Source: a virus. From it: a stretch of 31,148 bases of DNA. The notes under the pieces were generated by a model that worked only from the letters and a program-made list of their open reading frames with translations, was not told where the DNA came from and made no database searches. Every line of letters starts with the position of its first letter. Position 1 is the stretch's first letter. The position numbers were made by a program, and so were the translations under genes. Where the stretch lies: positions 1 through 31,148 of the IMG/VR virus record IMGVR_UViG_3300020416_000038, one strand, 5' to 3'. Below are positions 1-5,003 of the stretch, one piece after another.

Positions 1-119
1 GGAATCATTAAAACTCCAAACCAACCAACATAAATGCGGTTGTTTGTACTTGTAACCCACTCACAAAACTCGCTCCACCCTGTAAGGAGACCTTGGTCTC
101 TTCTTTGTAAGGTAGTCAT
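1..119 (-). CDS. psbA: Photosystem II D1 protein, N-terminal part (runs off window)
   Basis: The first 39 codons of a cyanophage psbA are present; the rest lies before position 1. The translation begins [10 protein letters not shown] and continues with the D1 hallmark [20 protein letters not shown], the N-terminal region leading into the first membrane helix. D1 is the rapidly turned-over core subunit of photosystem II, and cyanophages carry it to keep photosynthesis running in infected cells. The ATG at 119 has no clear Shine-Dalgarno sequence. A consensus promoter lies at 249-221, leaving a leader of roughly 95 nt with a small hairpin (6-bp arms at 155-160 and 174-179). Identification is firm; the missing C-terminus cannot be judged. 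Confidence 0.96.
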   Translation of the reverse strand, partial: MTTLQRRDQGLLTGWSEFCEWVTSTNNRIYVGWFGVLMI

Positions 120-220
120 TGAATTTAAAAGAACGTTATTTGAATGGTAGTATTAGGACTGATGTCTCCGTTTAGTCCTGGTTAGGAGTAAGATGAATGT
201 CTGTTTTTCAAGACACATAT

Positions 221-249
221 ATTATATATGAAGTTTTGTATCTTGTCAA
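221..249 (-). promoter_or_regulatory. Consensus sigma70 promoter for psbA
   Basis: Read on the minus strand this is TTGACA (249-244), a 17-bp spacer and TATAAT (226-221), a 12/12 match to the bacterial housekeeping consensus. The TGA stop of the upstream hydrolase gene (248-246) lies inside the -35 hexamer. Predicted transcription start is near 214. Confidence 0.85.
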
Positions 250-635
250 GACTGCCAGTGGAAATGAAAGAAGTTTCCACTAGGGTCACACATCGGATCT
301 TCCGATGCTACGCGATATCTTAGCATAGTTTGACCCTTAAAGTCAGTTCTCTTTCCAATAATTTTGAATGCCTTAAGCATTTGATCGTTGTTCTTAAGGC
401 GAGAGACTACAGATGCTTTAGCAGAAGGGTTCTTGTAGAGGAATCCTTCGTATTGATTAGGTGAATACACAACACCTGCAACTGTGTTTGGATAGAGTGG
501 AGATTCTACTCGGTTTAAAATTGATGCTGCAACACAATATTCATCCATAGTATTAGGTGCTGCTTCTACTTGTACTGCTCGTGCAAGATGATTGTAGTCC
601 ATTGGCGTGAGTGCCAGAAGTGTTTCTAGAATCAT
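246..635 (-). CDS. SleB-type cell-wall hydrolase (Hydrolase_2 family)
   Basis: This 129-aa protein matches the SleB/Hydrolase_2 pattern: LARAVQVEAAPNT with the conserved Glu of the EA pair, AASILNRVESPLYPNTVAGVVY, and a downstream NQYEGF segment. Members of the family cleave peptidoglycan, so it could take part in lysis or cell-wall penetration; no signal peptide is seen. The ATG at 635 is chosen because it forms an ATGA overlap with the stop of the upstream oxygenase gene (634-632), which indicates translational coupling; a longer in-frame reading to 686 would lie inside that gene. Two perfect hairpins lie in its 3' part (257-281 and 291-307). Family is confident, role inferred. Confidence 0.85.
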   Translation of the reverse strand: MILETLLALTPMDYNHLARAVQVEAAPNTMDEYCVAASILNRVESPLYPNTVAGVVYSPNQYEGFLYKNPSAKASVVSRLKNNDQMLKAFKIIGKRTDFKGQTMLRYRVASEDPMCDPSGNFFHFHWQS

Positions 636-1201
636 TGATCTACATTCAATTGAAAAGTGTTTATGCCTGCGGTTAGTGTGTACCAACCTGTTAGTATATA
701 CTTGTCTCCTTTTAAAGGGGAGTTTCCTCTATGTAAATGTGTAAATGTTCCTGGCCATATGACTGCTGTTCCTTTCTTTGGTTTAATTCTAAGACTCTGA
801 TATAAGAATTCAGTTTCTCCACCTTCTTCTACATCATTTAAATAAACCATCCAAGCAACCCATCTAGCAGCATCTTGCCAACCAGAATTTTCACAGTGCC
901 AGTTATGGAAACCTTCAGTAGGACGTGTCTTTTGTAAGAGACATGAACCTGACAACCATTCACCCCTTTGTGCTAGGTAAGGAAAGTCTTTACAATAATA
1001 TTGAAAAGCATTATTAATTACATCCTCATTAATCTCCTTTGCCAATGTAGGGAAGTAAGGATCAATGGTCATTTGTCTATCTTTAATTTCTAAACCACGA
1101 ATCCTGTTAGTTGTAATGGTCTGCCTATCGATGAGTTCAATTAAATGATTACATCCCTCATCGGACAGCACATTGTCATAGGTTCTGATGAAATTTTCCA
1201 T
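632..1201 (-). CDS. 2OG-Fe(II) oxygenase, prolyl-4-hydroxylase-like
   Basis: A double-stranded beta-helix dioxygenase of the prolyl hydroxylase type. Visible elements, counted from an in-frame ATG at 1219, are WHCE (H108 and E110, an HxE metal pair), the core strand [16 protein letters not shown], the distal His in THLHRG (about 163), and a Lys in GDKYILTGWY suitable for binding 2-oxoglutarate. The substrate cannot be predicted. The ATG at 1201 is preferred because the -10 element at 1213-1208 overlaps the longer start. The nearest relative by layout in this window is the gene at 25470-26090. Family confident, start moderately sure. Confidence 0.85.
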   Translation of the reverse strand: MENFIRTYDNVLSDEGCNHLIELIDRQTITTNRIRGLEIKDRQMTIDPYFPTLAKEINEDVINNAFQYYCKDFPYLAQRGEWLSGSCLLQKTRPTEGFHNWHCENSGWQDAARWVAWMVYLNDVEEGGETEFLYQSLRIKPKKGTAVIWPGTFTHLHRGNSPLKGDKYILTGWYTLTAGINTFQLNVDQ

Positions 1202-1207
1202 ACCATT

Positions 1208-1236
1208 ATTATAGTGCATAAAAAACGGGGTGTCAA
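1208..1236 (-). promoter_or_regulatory. Consensus sigma70 promoter inside a terminator stem
   Basis: On the minus strand TTGACA (1236-1231), 17 bp and TATAAT (1213-1208) match consensus at 12/12 positions. The -35 hexamer sits in the 3' arm of the terminator hairpin ending the preceding hli operon. Predicted start of transcription is about 1201, the ATG of the oxygenase gene, so the message may be leaderless. Confidence 0.8.
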
Positions 1237-1258
1237 CTGGATTGTGCCAGTTACCCCG
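1220..1258 (-). terminator. Intrinsic terminator of the hli operon
   Basis: Two 6-bp stem segments pair: 1226-1231 with 1253-1258, and 1235-1240 with 1247-1252. A 3-nt bulge lies at 1232-1234 and the loop is 6 nt. On the minus strand the hairpin is followed by six T (1225-1220). It follows the 45-aa gene at 1288-1425. Confidence 0.85.
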
Positions 1259-1287
1259 TTGTTTGCGGCGAAGATATTCAGTTTTAT

Positions 1288-1425
1288 TTAGTCTCTTTTC
1301 AACCTGATAATGATTTGATCATTCTCAAAGTCTGCTTTAAATATTAAAGGTTTCTCTGGATCCCAACAGAGTTCCTCATATAAGGCATTGAGAGTTTCCA
1401 TATCTTGATAGAGGTCTGTTAGCAT
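1288..1425 (-). CDS. Small acidic protein, 45 aa, unknown function
   Basis: A short reading frame starting MLTDLYQDMETLNALYEELC and ending FENDQIIIRLKRD. It has the look of a compact helix followed by a beta pair, with no membrane segment. It is the last gene of the hli transcription unit, 30 nt before the terminator. It resembles small conserved cyanophage proteins in composition and context, but no function is recognised. A clean ATG, a sensible protein and its position before a terminator support it as real. Confidence 0.7.
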   Translation of the reverse strand: MLTDLYQDMETLNALYEELCWDPEKPLIFKADFENDQIIIRLKRD

Positions 1426-1492
1426 AAGATTGAATAAAAATACAAATTTATTTAGATTAAATTTTCTAATCCAAATTGTAGTTGTTGTAACA

Positions 1493-1677
1493 TTATATCA
1501 ATCCTAGCGATCCTGCAGTGATTCCAACACACATGAAAAATCCAAACTCTACGAGATCTCTAGAGCCTGGTGGCAAGGATGTTAATAGAACTGCAAGAGG
1601 TATCACTGGATTACTATTGAGAATACATCAGTGAGTGCTGTTGCTGCTAGAAGGCAAGCAAATAAAATGTATTGCAT
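1493..1677 (-). pseudogene. Frameshifted small membrane-protein gene (about 61 aa before the break)
   Basis: From ATG 1677, 24 codons read MQYILFACLLAATALTDVFS and then hit TGA at 1605-1603. In the -1 frame an uninterrupted stretch reads on through NPVIPLAVLLTSLPPGSRDL and VEFGFFMCVGITAGSLGLI to TAA at 1495-1493. The two halves join into one plausible two-helix membrane protein if a single base was lost between about 1627 and 1606; the interval of 185 nt is one short of 62 codons. No slippery heptamer is seen there, so a one-base deletion or a sequencing error is likelier than programmed frameshifting. It follows the 65-aa gene by one base (TAA-C-ATG). Function unknown. Confidence 0.65.
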
Positions 1678-1678
1678 G

Positions 1679-1876
1679 TTATGCTCCTGAGGGTGCGTAC
1701 GCTAAATCATCTTGACGAATTCGAATTCCTTTTCCACCTTCATCATCGTCATCATCATTGTTAAAGGTGCGAAGAATAAGTTCTATCAATACTAAAGCAG
1801 CCATTGGGTAGAAGCACCACAGTATAGCTGCTAAAGGTGATATGCTGTCTTGGGCGGCTATTGTGAAGTCGCTCAT
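1679..1876 (-). CDS. Small single-pass membrane protein with acidic patch, 65 aa
   Basis: The protein has a short N-terminal stretch, a hydrophobic helix at about residues 16-36 (LAAILWCFYPMAALVLIELI), then a run of five Asp and a charged C-terminal tail. The topology suggests one membrane span with a polar tail. It lies in the hli operon, followed after one base by the frameshifted membrane-protein gene, so a thylakoid or photosynthesis-linked role is possible but inferred only from context. It is not recognisably any named photosystem subunit. Confidence 0.7.
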   Translation of the reverse strand: MSDFTIAAQDSISPLAAILWCFYPMAALVLIELILRTFNNDDDDDEGGKGIRIRQDDLAYAPSGA

Positions 1877-1931
1877 TAATTTAGTCCGAATTGTAACGAT
1901 TTAATAATAAGTATTTAGTTTTGTAAACTTT

Positions 1932-2048
1932 TCAAATTATTCTTGTAATAGAAAAGGTTGCTGCTGAAACTACTAGGAGAGGCAAATTGATTGCCACTAG
2001 TAGTTTCACTAGATCAATTCTATTGACCGTGAACAACCTGCATGACAT
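1932..2048 (-). CDS. Tiny membrane protein, 38 aa
   Basis: The frame encodes MSCRLFTVNRIDLVKLLVAI followed by NLPLLVVSAATFSITRII, giving one hydrophobic helix. The ATG (2048-2046) shares a base with the TAA stop of the preceding hli-like gene (2050-2048) in a TAATG overlap, the same junction used by the next two hli genes upstream, which argues that it is translated. No family is recognised. Its position suggests a membrane partner of the Hli proteins, but that is inference. Confidence 0.6.
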   Translation of the reverse strand: MSCRLFTVNRIDLVKLLVAINLPLLVVSAATFSITRII

Positions 2049-2203
2049 TACACTAAACCAGGTATGAGTTGACCTGAGAAACTGTAACTAGCAAAGGCTG
2101 CAACACAACCAACGATAGCAGCAATACCATTCCACTTCTCAGCGATGGAGAAATCGACTTGATCTGTTTCATTGTTCTTTGATGATTGTTTTTGTTTTGC
2201 CAT
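2048..2203 (-). CDS. hli: High-light-inducible-like protein, 51 aa, lacking the Arg of the pigment motif
   Basis: A polar N-terminus rich in Lys, Gln and Ser (about 17 residues) leads into IAEKWNGIAAIVGCVAAFAS and then SFSGQLIPGLV, the single helix and GxxIPG tail typical of Hli proteins. The usual ExxNGRxAM pigment-binding motif reads EKWNGIAAI here, so the Glu and Asn are kept while Arg and Met are replaced by Ile. It starts with ATG sharing a base with the previous stop (TAATG at 2205-2201) and ends in the same way. Hli proteins bind chlorophyll and carotenoid and protect photosystems; whether this variant binds pigment is uncertain. Confidence 0.85.
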   Translation of the reverse strand: MAKQKQSSKNNETDQVDFSIAEKWNGIAAIVGCVAAFASYSFSGQLIPGLV

Positions 2204-2316
2204 TAGTAGATACCTGGAATGATGTGTCCTGTAAATGCGTAGGTTCCACAGATAACTAGGAAACCCATCATTGCCGCACGTCCTTGTGCTTTAAGAAAGA
2301 TATTTTGGTTTGACAT
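2203..2316 (-). CDS. hli: High-light-inducible protein, 37 aa, lacking the Glu/Asn of the pigment motif
   Basis: The protein reads MSNQNIFLKAQGRAAMMGFL and then VICGTYAFTGHIIPGIY. The GRAAMMGF core and TGHIIPGIY tail place it in the Hli family, but the Glu and Asn positions of ExxNGR are Leu and Gln (LKAQGR). It thus keeps the Arg that its two neighbours lack. A longer in-frame reading to 2394 is rejected because the ATG at 2316 forms a TAATG overlap with the upstream hli stop (2318-2316). At 37 aa it is close to the minimum for a one-helix Hli. Confidence 0.88.
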   Translation of the reverse strand: MSNQNIFLKAQGRAAMMGFLVICGTYAFTGHIIPGIY

Positions 2317-2423
2317 TAGAAAATGCCTGGAATGATTTGACCTGTAGTAGCATAAGCACCGAATGCTGCTACGAAACCGAGCATTGCTGCCCAACCATTA
2401 AACTTTTCTGCTTCTGGTGTCAT
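2316..2423 (-). CDS. hli: High-light-inducible protein, 35 aa, Trp in place of motif Arg
   Basis: A minimal one-helix Hli: MTPEAEKFNGWAAMLGFVAA, then FGAYATTGQIIPGIF. The pigment motif reads EKFNGWAAM, keeping Glu and Asn but with Trp at the Arg position. The start is supported by an AGGAG about nine bases before the ATG. It is the first of a chain of four genes joined by TAATG overlaps (2423 down to 1932). The 92-nt gap to the upstream hli gene contains a possible hairpin with CTAGCA/TGCTAG arms (near 2470-2494) and a TATAAA but no convincing separate promoter. Confidence 0.9.
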   Translation of the reverse strand: MTPEAEKFNGWAAMLGFVAAFGAYATTGQIIPGIF

Positions 2424-2503
2424 TGTTTTAAACTCCTTTCGTTTGATTTTTAATAGGGATAGAAAGTAACTAGCATTTTATACACGTTTGCTAGTGGTGT
2501 AAG

Positions 2504-2517
2504 AGACCTATAGGTCT
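2504..2517 (-). repeat. 14-bp perfect palindrome at the end of the first hli gene
   Basis: AGACCTATAGGTCT is perfectly self-complementary with no spacer and runs into the TAG stop (2518-2516) of the 71-aa hli gene. It could be a binding site for a dimeric protein or an RNA hairpin element; no factor is known. Confidence 0.5.
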
Positions 2518-2731
2518 AGAAGATACCTGGAATAACTGCTCCGAAGAGGATGTAGTTATGTACTAGTGCGAAGAATCCAATCATCGCTAGGCGACCATTG
2601 AGTTTCTCTGCATGAGGACCGTATCCTTCGTAGTTCTCAACATACTCCATAGGAGGTTCTGCTGCGAATACATTTTGTTTGCCGTACTCAGTCGTTGTAT
2701 ACTTCTTCATACTGGGCGTTGTTGAAGTCAT
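2516..2731 (-). CDS. hli: High-light-inducible protein with N-terminal extension, 71 aa
   Basis: The C-terminal half has a complete Hli motif, HAEKLNGRLAMIGFFALVHN, with Glu, Asn, Arg and Met all present, followed by a GAVIPGIF tail. About 38 polar residues rich in Thr, Tyr and Glu precede it, making it the longest of the four Hli-type proteins here and the only one with the full pigment-binding signature. It is the first gene after the consensus promoter at 2787-2759. ATG 2731 is taken; a second ATG at 2710 is possible because neither has a clear Shine-Dalgarno. Confidence 0.9.
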   Translation of the reverse strand: MTSTTPSMKKYTTTEYGKQNVFAAEPPMEYVENYEGYGPHAEKLNGRLAMIGFFALVHNYILFGAVIPGIF

Positions 2732-2758
2732 TTCTGTTTTGTTAAGAAACGTAACAAT

Positions 2759-2787
2759 ATTATATAGGAAAGATTAAGAGATGTCAA
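2759..2787 (-). promoter_or_regulatory. Consensus sigma70 promoter for the hli operon
   Basis: TTGACA (2787-2782), 17 bp, TATAAT (2764-2759) on the minus strand, a 12/12 match. It lies between the tandem terminators (2871-2802) and the first hli gene, giving an independent transcription unit that ends at the terminator near 1220. Confidence 0.88.
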
Positions 2788-2801
2788 GAGGTACGGTCTA
2801 T

Positions 2802-2871
2802 AAAAATTGCTTATCAATACCATAAGATACTGATAAGCAATAAAAAAGGAGGGATTTCCGCCCCCCCTTTT
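2802..2871 (-). terminator. Two tandem intrinsic terminators
   Basis: The first met by minus-strand transcription pairs 2844-2853 with 2862-2871 (one mismatch) and is followed by six T (2847-2842). The second pairs TTGCTTATCA (2807-2816) perfectly with 2831-2840 and is followed by five T (2806-2802). Together they insulate the hli promoter from the upstream operon. Confidence 0.85.
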
Positions 2872-2944
2872 AAAACATTGTAATCGCTATGTGCAACTAG
2901 CTTACTGTTGAAAAACCATCTAGTTTATAGTCTATTGGCAAAGA

Positions 2945-3211
2945 CTAGTTGAACGTAATCACATCAGGACTAGAACTCAAATTGAATTCAACTCCGTTTG
3001 TACTAAATGTGTCAGAAGTGTCAAAGGTAACTGTACCAAGGTCTGTATCAATGTCGAAATTAATTGTATCTTGATCAAGTTGTTTTGCAATTGCTTTAAC
3101 ACCTTGGTAGTGTCTCCAGATCTCACTCTGAGTATTTGCATCAACATTATTTTCCATAGCATCCTTGACACAATTTTCAAGTGCTTGAATTGCTGTTAGA
3201 TAAGGGTTCAT
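2945..3211 (-). CDS. Conserved-looking protein of unknown function, 88 aa
   Basis: The N-terminal half looks helical (MNPYLTAIQALENCVKDAME) and the C-terminal half is rich in Asp, Thr and Ser with short beta-like segments. No motif is recognised. The ATG (3211-3209) overlaps the TGA of the upstream oxygenase gene (3210-3208) as ATGA, indicating coupled translation. It is the last gene before the tandem terminators. Confidence 0.75.
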   Translation of the reverse strand: MNPYLTAIQALENCVKDAMENNVDANTQSEIWRHYQGVKAIAKQLDQDTINFDIDTDLGTVTFDTSDTFSTNGVEFNLSSSPDVITFN

Positions 3212-3816
3212 TTTACAACACGTAGATTAATTTGACTAGTTTGGTGCCCGAACTGACCTTCAATAAAGTAATTAAATGCTAATGAATATCTAACTTGATC
3301 AGATTTATTTACTTGTGTAGAGTGAGGTAAGTATGAGGGGAATATAAGGAGTGAATTTTTCCTTAACTCATGAAAGTATATATCAGTATTAAACTGATTG
3401 TCTCTATGAGATTCAAGTTTGATAGTTTTTGATCTGAAGACATCTTGCTTATGAAAGAAGATGCCTCCTCCATTTATAGGGGCATTTAAATAATAAACAC
3501 CACTGTAATAACAATTTGTATGATTATGCACTGGGGCAAAATCACCAGGATTATGATAGTTTATCCATGATTGAACAAGGACTGGAGTTCCTTGGGAACT
3601 CTGAAGAGTATCAAAATGTAGAACGTTTATAGCAGCATCAATTTGTTCTTTTAATTCTGCAAAAGGTTCTTCTTCAAGAATCAATTCATTTTCACTACTG
3701 TATCCAGTGCCACATCCATACATTTTATAATCTAGACCATTGAGATAGTCTAGATCAATATCAAATGGAATGATATCACTGTAAAGATAAGTTGGAAAAA
3801 GAGATTCAATTAGCAT
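3208..3816 (-). CDS. 2OG-Fe(II) oxygenase-like protein, HxH...H type
   Basis: A 202-aa protein of the putative 2OG-Fe(II) oxygenase group seen often in cyanophages. It begins MLIESLFPTYLYSDIIPFDI, a typical opening, has the core PVHNHTNCYYSGVYYLNAP (HxH metal pair followed by SGVYYL), and then LLIFPSYLPHSTQVN with the distal His and VRYSLAFNY with the cosubstrate-binding Arg. The ATG at 3816 overlaps the upstream stop by seven bases and is preferred to a longer reading to 3840. Substrate unknown; family assignment good. Confidence 0.8.
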   Translation of the reverse strand: MLIESLFPTYLYSDIIPFDIDLDYLNGLDYKMYGCGTGYSSENELILEEEPFAELKEQIDAAINVLHFDTLQSSQGTPVLVQSWINYHNPGDFAPVHNHTNCYYSGVYYLNAPINGGGIFFHKQDVFRSKTIKLESHRDNQFNTDIYFHELRKNSLLIFPSYLPHSTQVNKSDQVRYSLAFNYFIEGQFGHQTSQINLRVVK

Positions 3817-4046
3817 GATGCGTGATCTTTTACATAGCAAGGAACACCCTCAGGATCTAACCATTTAGTATATTCAAAGTCTTCCATAGCATAGTCTAGT
3901 TGCATAACACTGTCAAGAAGATACATGTCATTGTATCTCCTAGTGTACTCATTGAATTTTTGAATACGATAGTCTGGTTTACCATTGATCTCAAGTGTGC
4001 CACACTCAACATAACGATAAGGGAAACGTTCAAGAATTGTGTTCAT
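3810..4046 (-). CDS. Small unknown protein, 78 aa
   Basis: The protein begins MNTILERFPYRYVECGTLEI and contains a Tyr/Asp-rich middle (YTRRYNDMYLLDSVMQLDYA) and a short Cys-containing C-terminus (VPCYVKDHASC). No family is recognised. The ATG at 4046 is used because the longer reading to 4064 would need a TTG. It overlaps both neighbours, consistent with one operon from the tRNA region to the terminators. Confidence 0.7.
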   Translation of the reverse strand: MNTILERFPYRYVECGTLEINGKPDYRIQKFNEYTRRYNDMYLLDSVMQLDYAMEDFEYTKWLDPEGVPCYVKDHASC

Positions 4047-4245
4047 AATAAAGGTCTCGTTCAAGTTTGTTTAGGAGAATGTCATAATTCTCATCTACAT
4101 CACCATAGAAATCAACTCCTTTCTCCTCATAATATTTCATAATTTCATTATAAATGATAGGATACTCGGTGTCAAGAACTACCTGACGATCAATTGCTTC
4201 ATATAGTAAATCAATATGAGGCGAGAAGCGTTGTGCTGTAGTCAT
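4030..4245 (-). CDS. Small acidic unknown protein, 71 aa
   Basis: A strongly acidic, Tyr-rich protein beginning MTTAQRFSPHIDLLYEAIDR. A clear purine-rich ribosome site (AGAGGAAAG) precedes the ATG by a few bases. It is the first protein gene after the tRNA. Its coding sequence contains a 12/12 consensus promoter (4175-4147). No function recognised. Confidence 0.78.
   Translation of the reverse strand: MTTAQRFSPHIDLLYEAIDRQVVLDTEYPIIYNEIMKYYEEKGVDFYGDVDENYDILLNKLERDLYYEHNS
4147..4175 (-). promoter_or_regulatory. Consensus sigma70 promoter inside a coding sequence
   Basis: TTGACA (4175-4170), 17 bp, TATAAT (4152-4147) on the minus strand matches at 12/12 positions although it lies within the 71-aa gene. 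It would give extra transcription of the three genes down to 2945, including an oxygenase. Activity is not shown. Confidence 0.55.
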
Positions 4246-4284
4246 ATACTTTCCTCTAATGGACCGTTATGCCCTAAAGGGCAA

Positions 4285-4357
4285 CGAGTCAGGCAGGAAT
4301 CGAACCTGCGACCAACTGCTTAGAAGGCAGTTGCTCTTTCCGCTGAGCTACTGACCC
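4285..4357 (-). tRNA. trnR: tRNA-Arg (anticodon TCT)
   Basis: All arms fold by eye: acceptor GGGTCAG with CTGACTC (one G-T pair), D stem GCTC/GAGC, anticodon stem ACTGC/GCAGT around the loop CTTCTAA, and T stem GCAGG/CCTGC with loop TTCGATT. The anticodon is TCT, reading AGA/AGG arginine codons. The 3' CCA is not encoded. A small GCCC/GGGC hairpin lies just downstream (4271-4282). It is transcribed from the promoter at 4517-4489. Confidence 0.95.
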
Positions 4358-4462
4358 AACGGTAGTCCGTTCATTTTCAAGCTCTGCAAACTCATGCAAG
4401 TGATCGATCATAATATCGACCATAGCATCTTCTACTTCAAAATCAGTTTCTTCAAAGTTCAT
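4289..4462 (-). CDS. Doubtful small ORF running into the tRNA gene
   Basis: From ATG 4462 the frame reads MNFEETDFEVEDAMVDIMID followed by HLHEFAELENERTTVGS, then its last third is the tRNA-Arg sequence itself on the same strand. The first 36 or so residues are acidic and phage-like, directly behind a good promoter. It may be a real peptide gene truncated by the tRNA or a chance frame in the tRNA leader. No clear ribosome site is present. Confidence 0.35.
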   Translation of the reverse strand: MNFEETDFEVEDAMVDIMIDHLHEFAELENERTTVGSVAQRKEQLPSKQLVAGSIPA

Positions 4463-4488
4463 GAGAGACAATGATGGACTACCTTGTG

Positions 4489-4517
4489 ATTATAACAAAC
4501 TCCGTGAAGGGAGTCAA
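4489..4517 (-). promoter_or_regulatory. Near-consensus promoter for the tRNA-Arg operon
   Basis: TTGACT (4517-4512), 17 bp, TATAAT (4494-4489) on the minus strand, 11/12. It sits just after the stop of the SegE-like gene and drives the unit containing the tRNA and the genes to 2945. Confidence 0.78.
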
Positions 4518-4520
4518 CCT

Positions 4521-5003
4521 TTATGTGCCAGTATTGAAATAGTCCTTTCGCATGTACCTACCCAGTATGTTTGAATTGTAGAACGCTGGTGTGCCATCTG
4601 ACATTGCCTCCGTAAGTACATTGTTTAAAAATAGTTGTCGGGTCTCTTCAAAGTTTGTTTGACCCAGTGTAGTATGTAGGCTAATTATTTCTCTTTTGAA
4701 GAGGTGGTTTCCAAGTAACTTTCTATCTGCTTTAAGTTCGTCAGAACTTCCGTAATACTTTTTCCAGTCACTCTCAGACGTAACCCTTCTCTTGCCACCT
4801 CTAGGTTTACGACGCTGTGTGAAATATTTTCTGCCGATGTATTGCTTGCCAGTTTGTAGATTAGTAATCCTGTAGACGAAACCGAAGAAACCGTTAATGT
4901 CGTCAGAAGTAAAAGTTGAACCCTGATAGGTCCAGGGGTTTTCATAACTTCCCTCAGAAGTTTTCGTATCCTTTTCATTAGTCGCACTCTCCGTCTTCAT
5001 CAT
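4521..5003 (-). CDS. GIY-YIG protein, SegE-like putative endonuclease
   Basis: The centre reads FGFVYRITNLQTGKQYIGRK, a GIY-YIG nuclease core (VYRI and YIG segments), followed by a basic stretch RRKPRGGKRR and WKKYYGSSDELKADRK, as in T4 SegE-like proteins. Such proteins are homing-type or free-standing endonucleases; here no intron or split gene is evident. The start is uncertain: ATG codons at 5030, 5003 and 5000 are all inside the upstream 53-aa gene. ATG 5003 keeps the overlap short. Confidence 0.75.
   Translation of the reverse strand: MMKTESATNEKDTKTSEGSYENPWTYQGSTFTSDDINGFFGFVYRITNLQTGKQYIGRKYFTQRRKPRGGKRRVTSESDWKKYYGSSDELKADRKLLGNHLFKREIISLHTTLGQTNFEETRQLFLNNVLTEAMSDGTPAFYNSNILGRYMRKDYFNTGT

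Noticed and set aside
1679-1876. Photosystem small subunit (PsbY/PsaJ-like) identity for the 65-aa protein
   Set aside because: One membrane helix and position in the hli operon fit, but no residues diagnostic for any photosystem subunit are seen.
3888-3916. TTGACA-17-TATGCT on the minus strand
   Set aside because: Only 4/6 in the -10 and inside coding sequence with no nearby gene start that needs it.
4685-4987. A 100-codon minus-strand frame inside the GIY-YIG gene
   Set aside because: The GIY-YIG reading has a clear family motif over the same bases; the other frame is Leu/Arg/Ser-rich with no motif.
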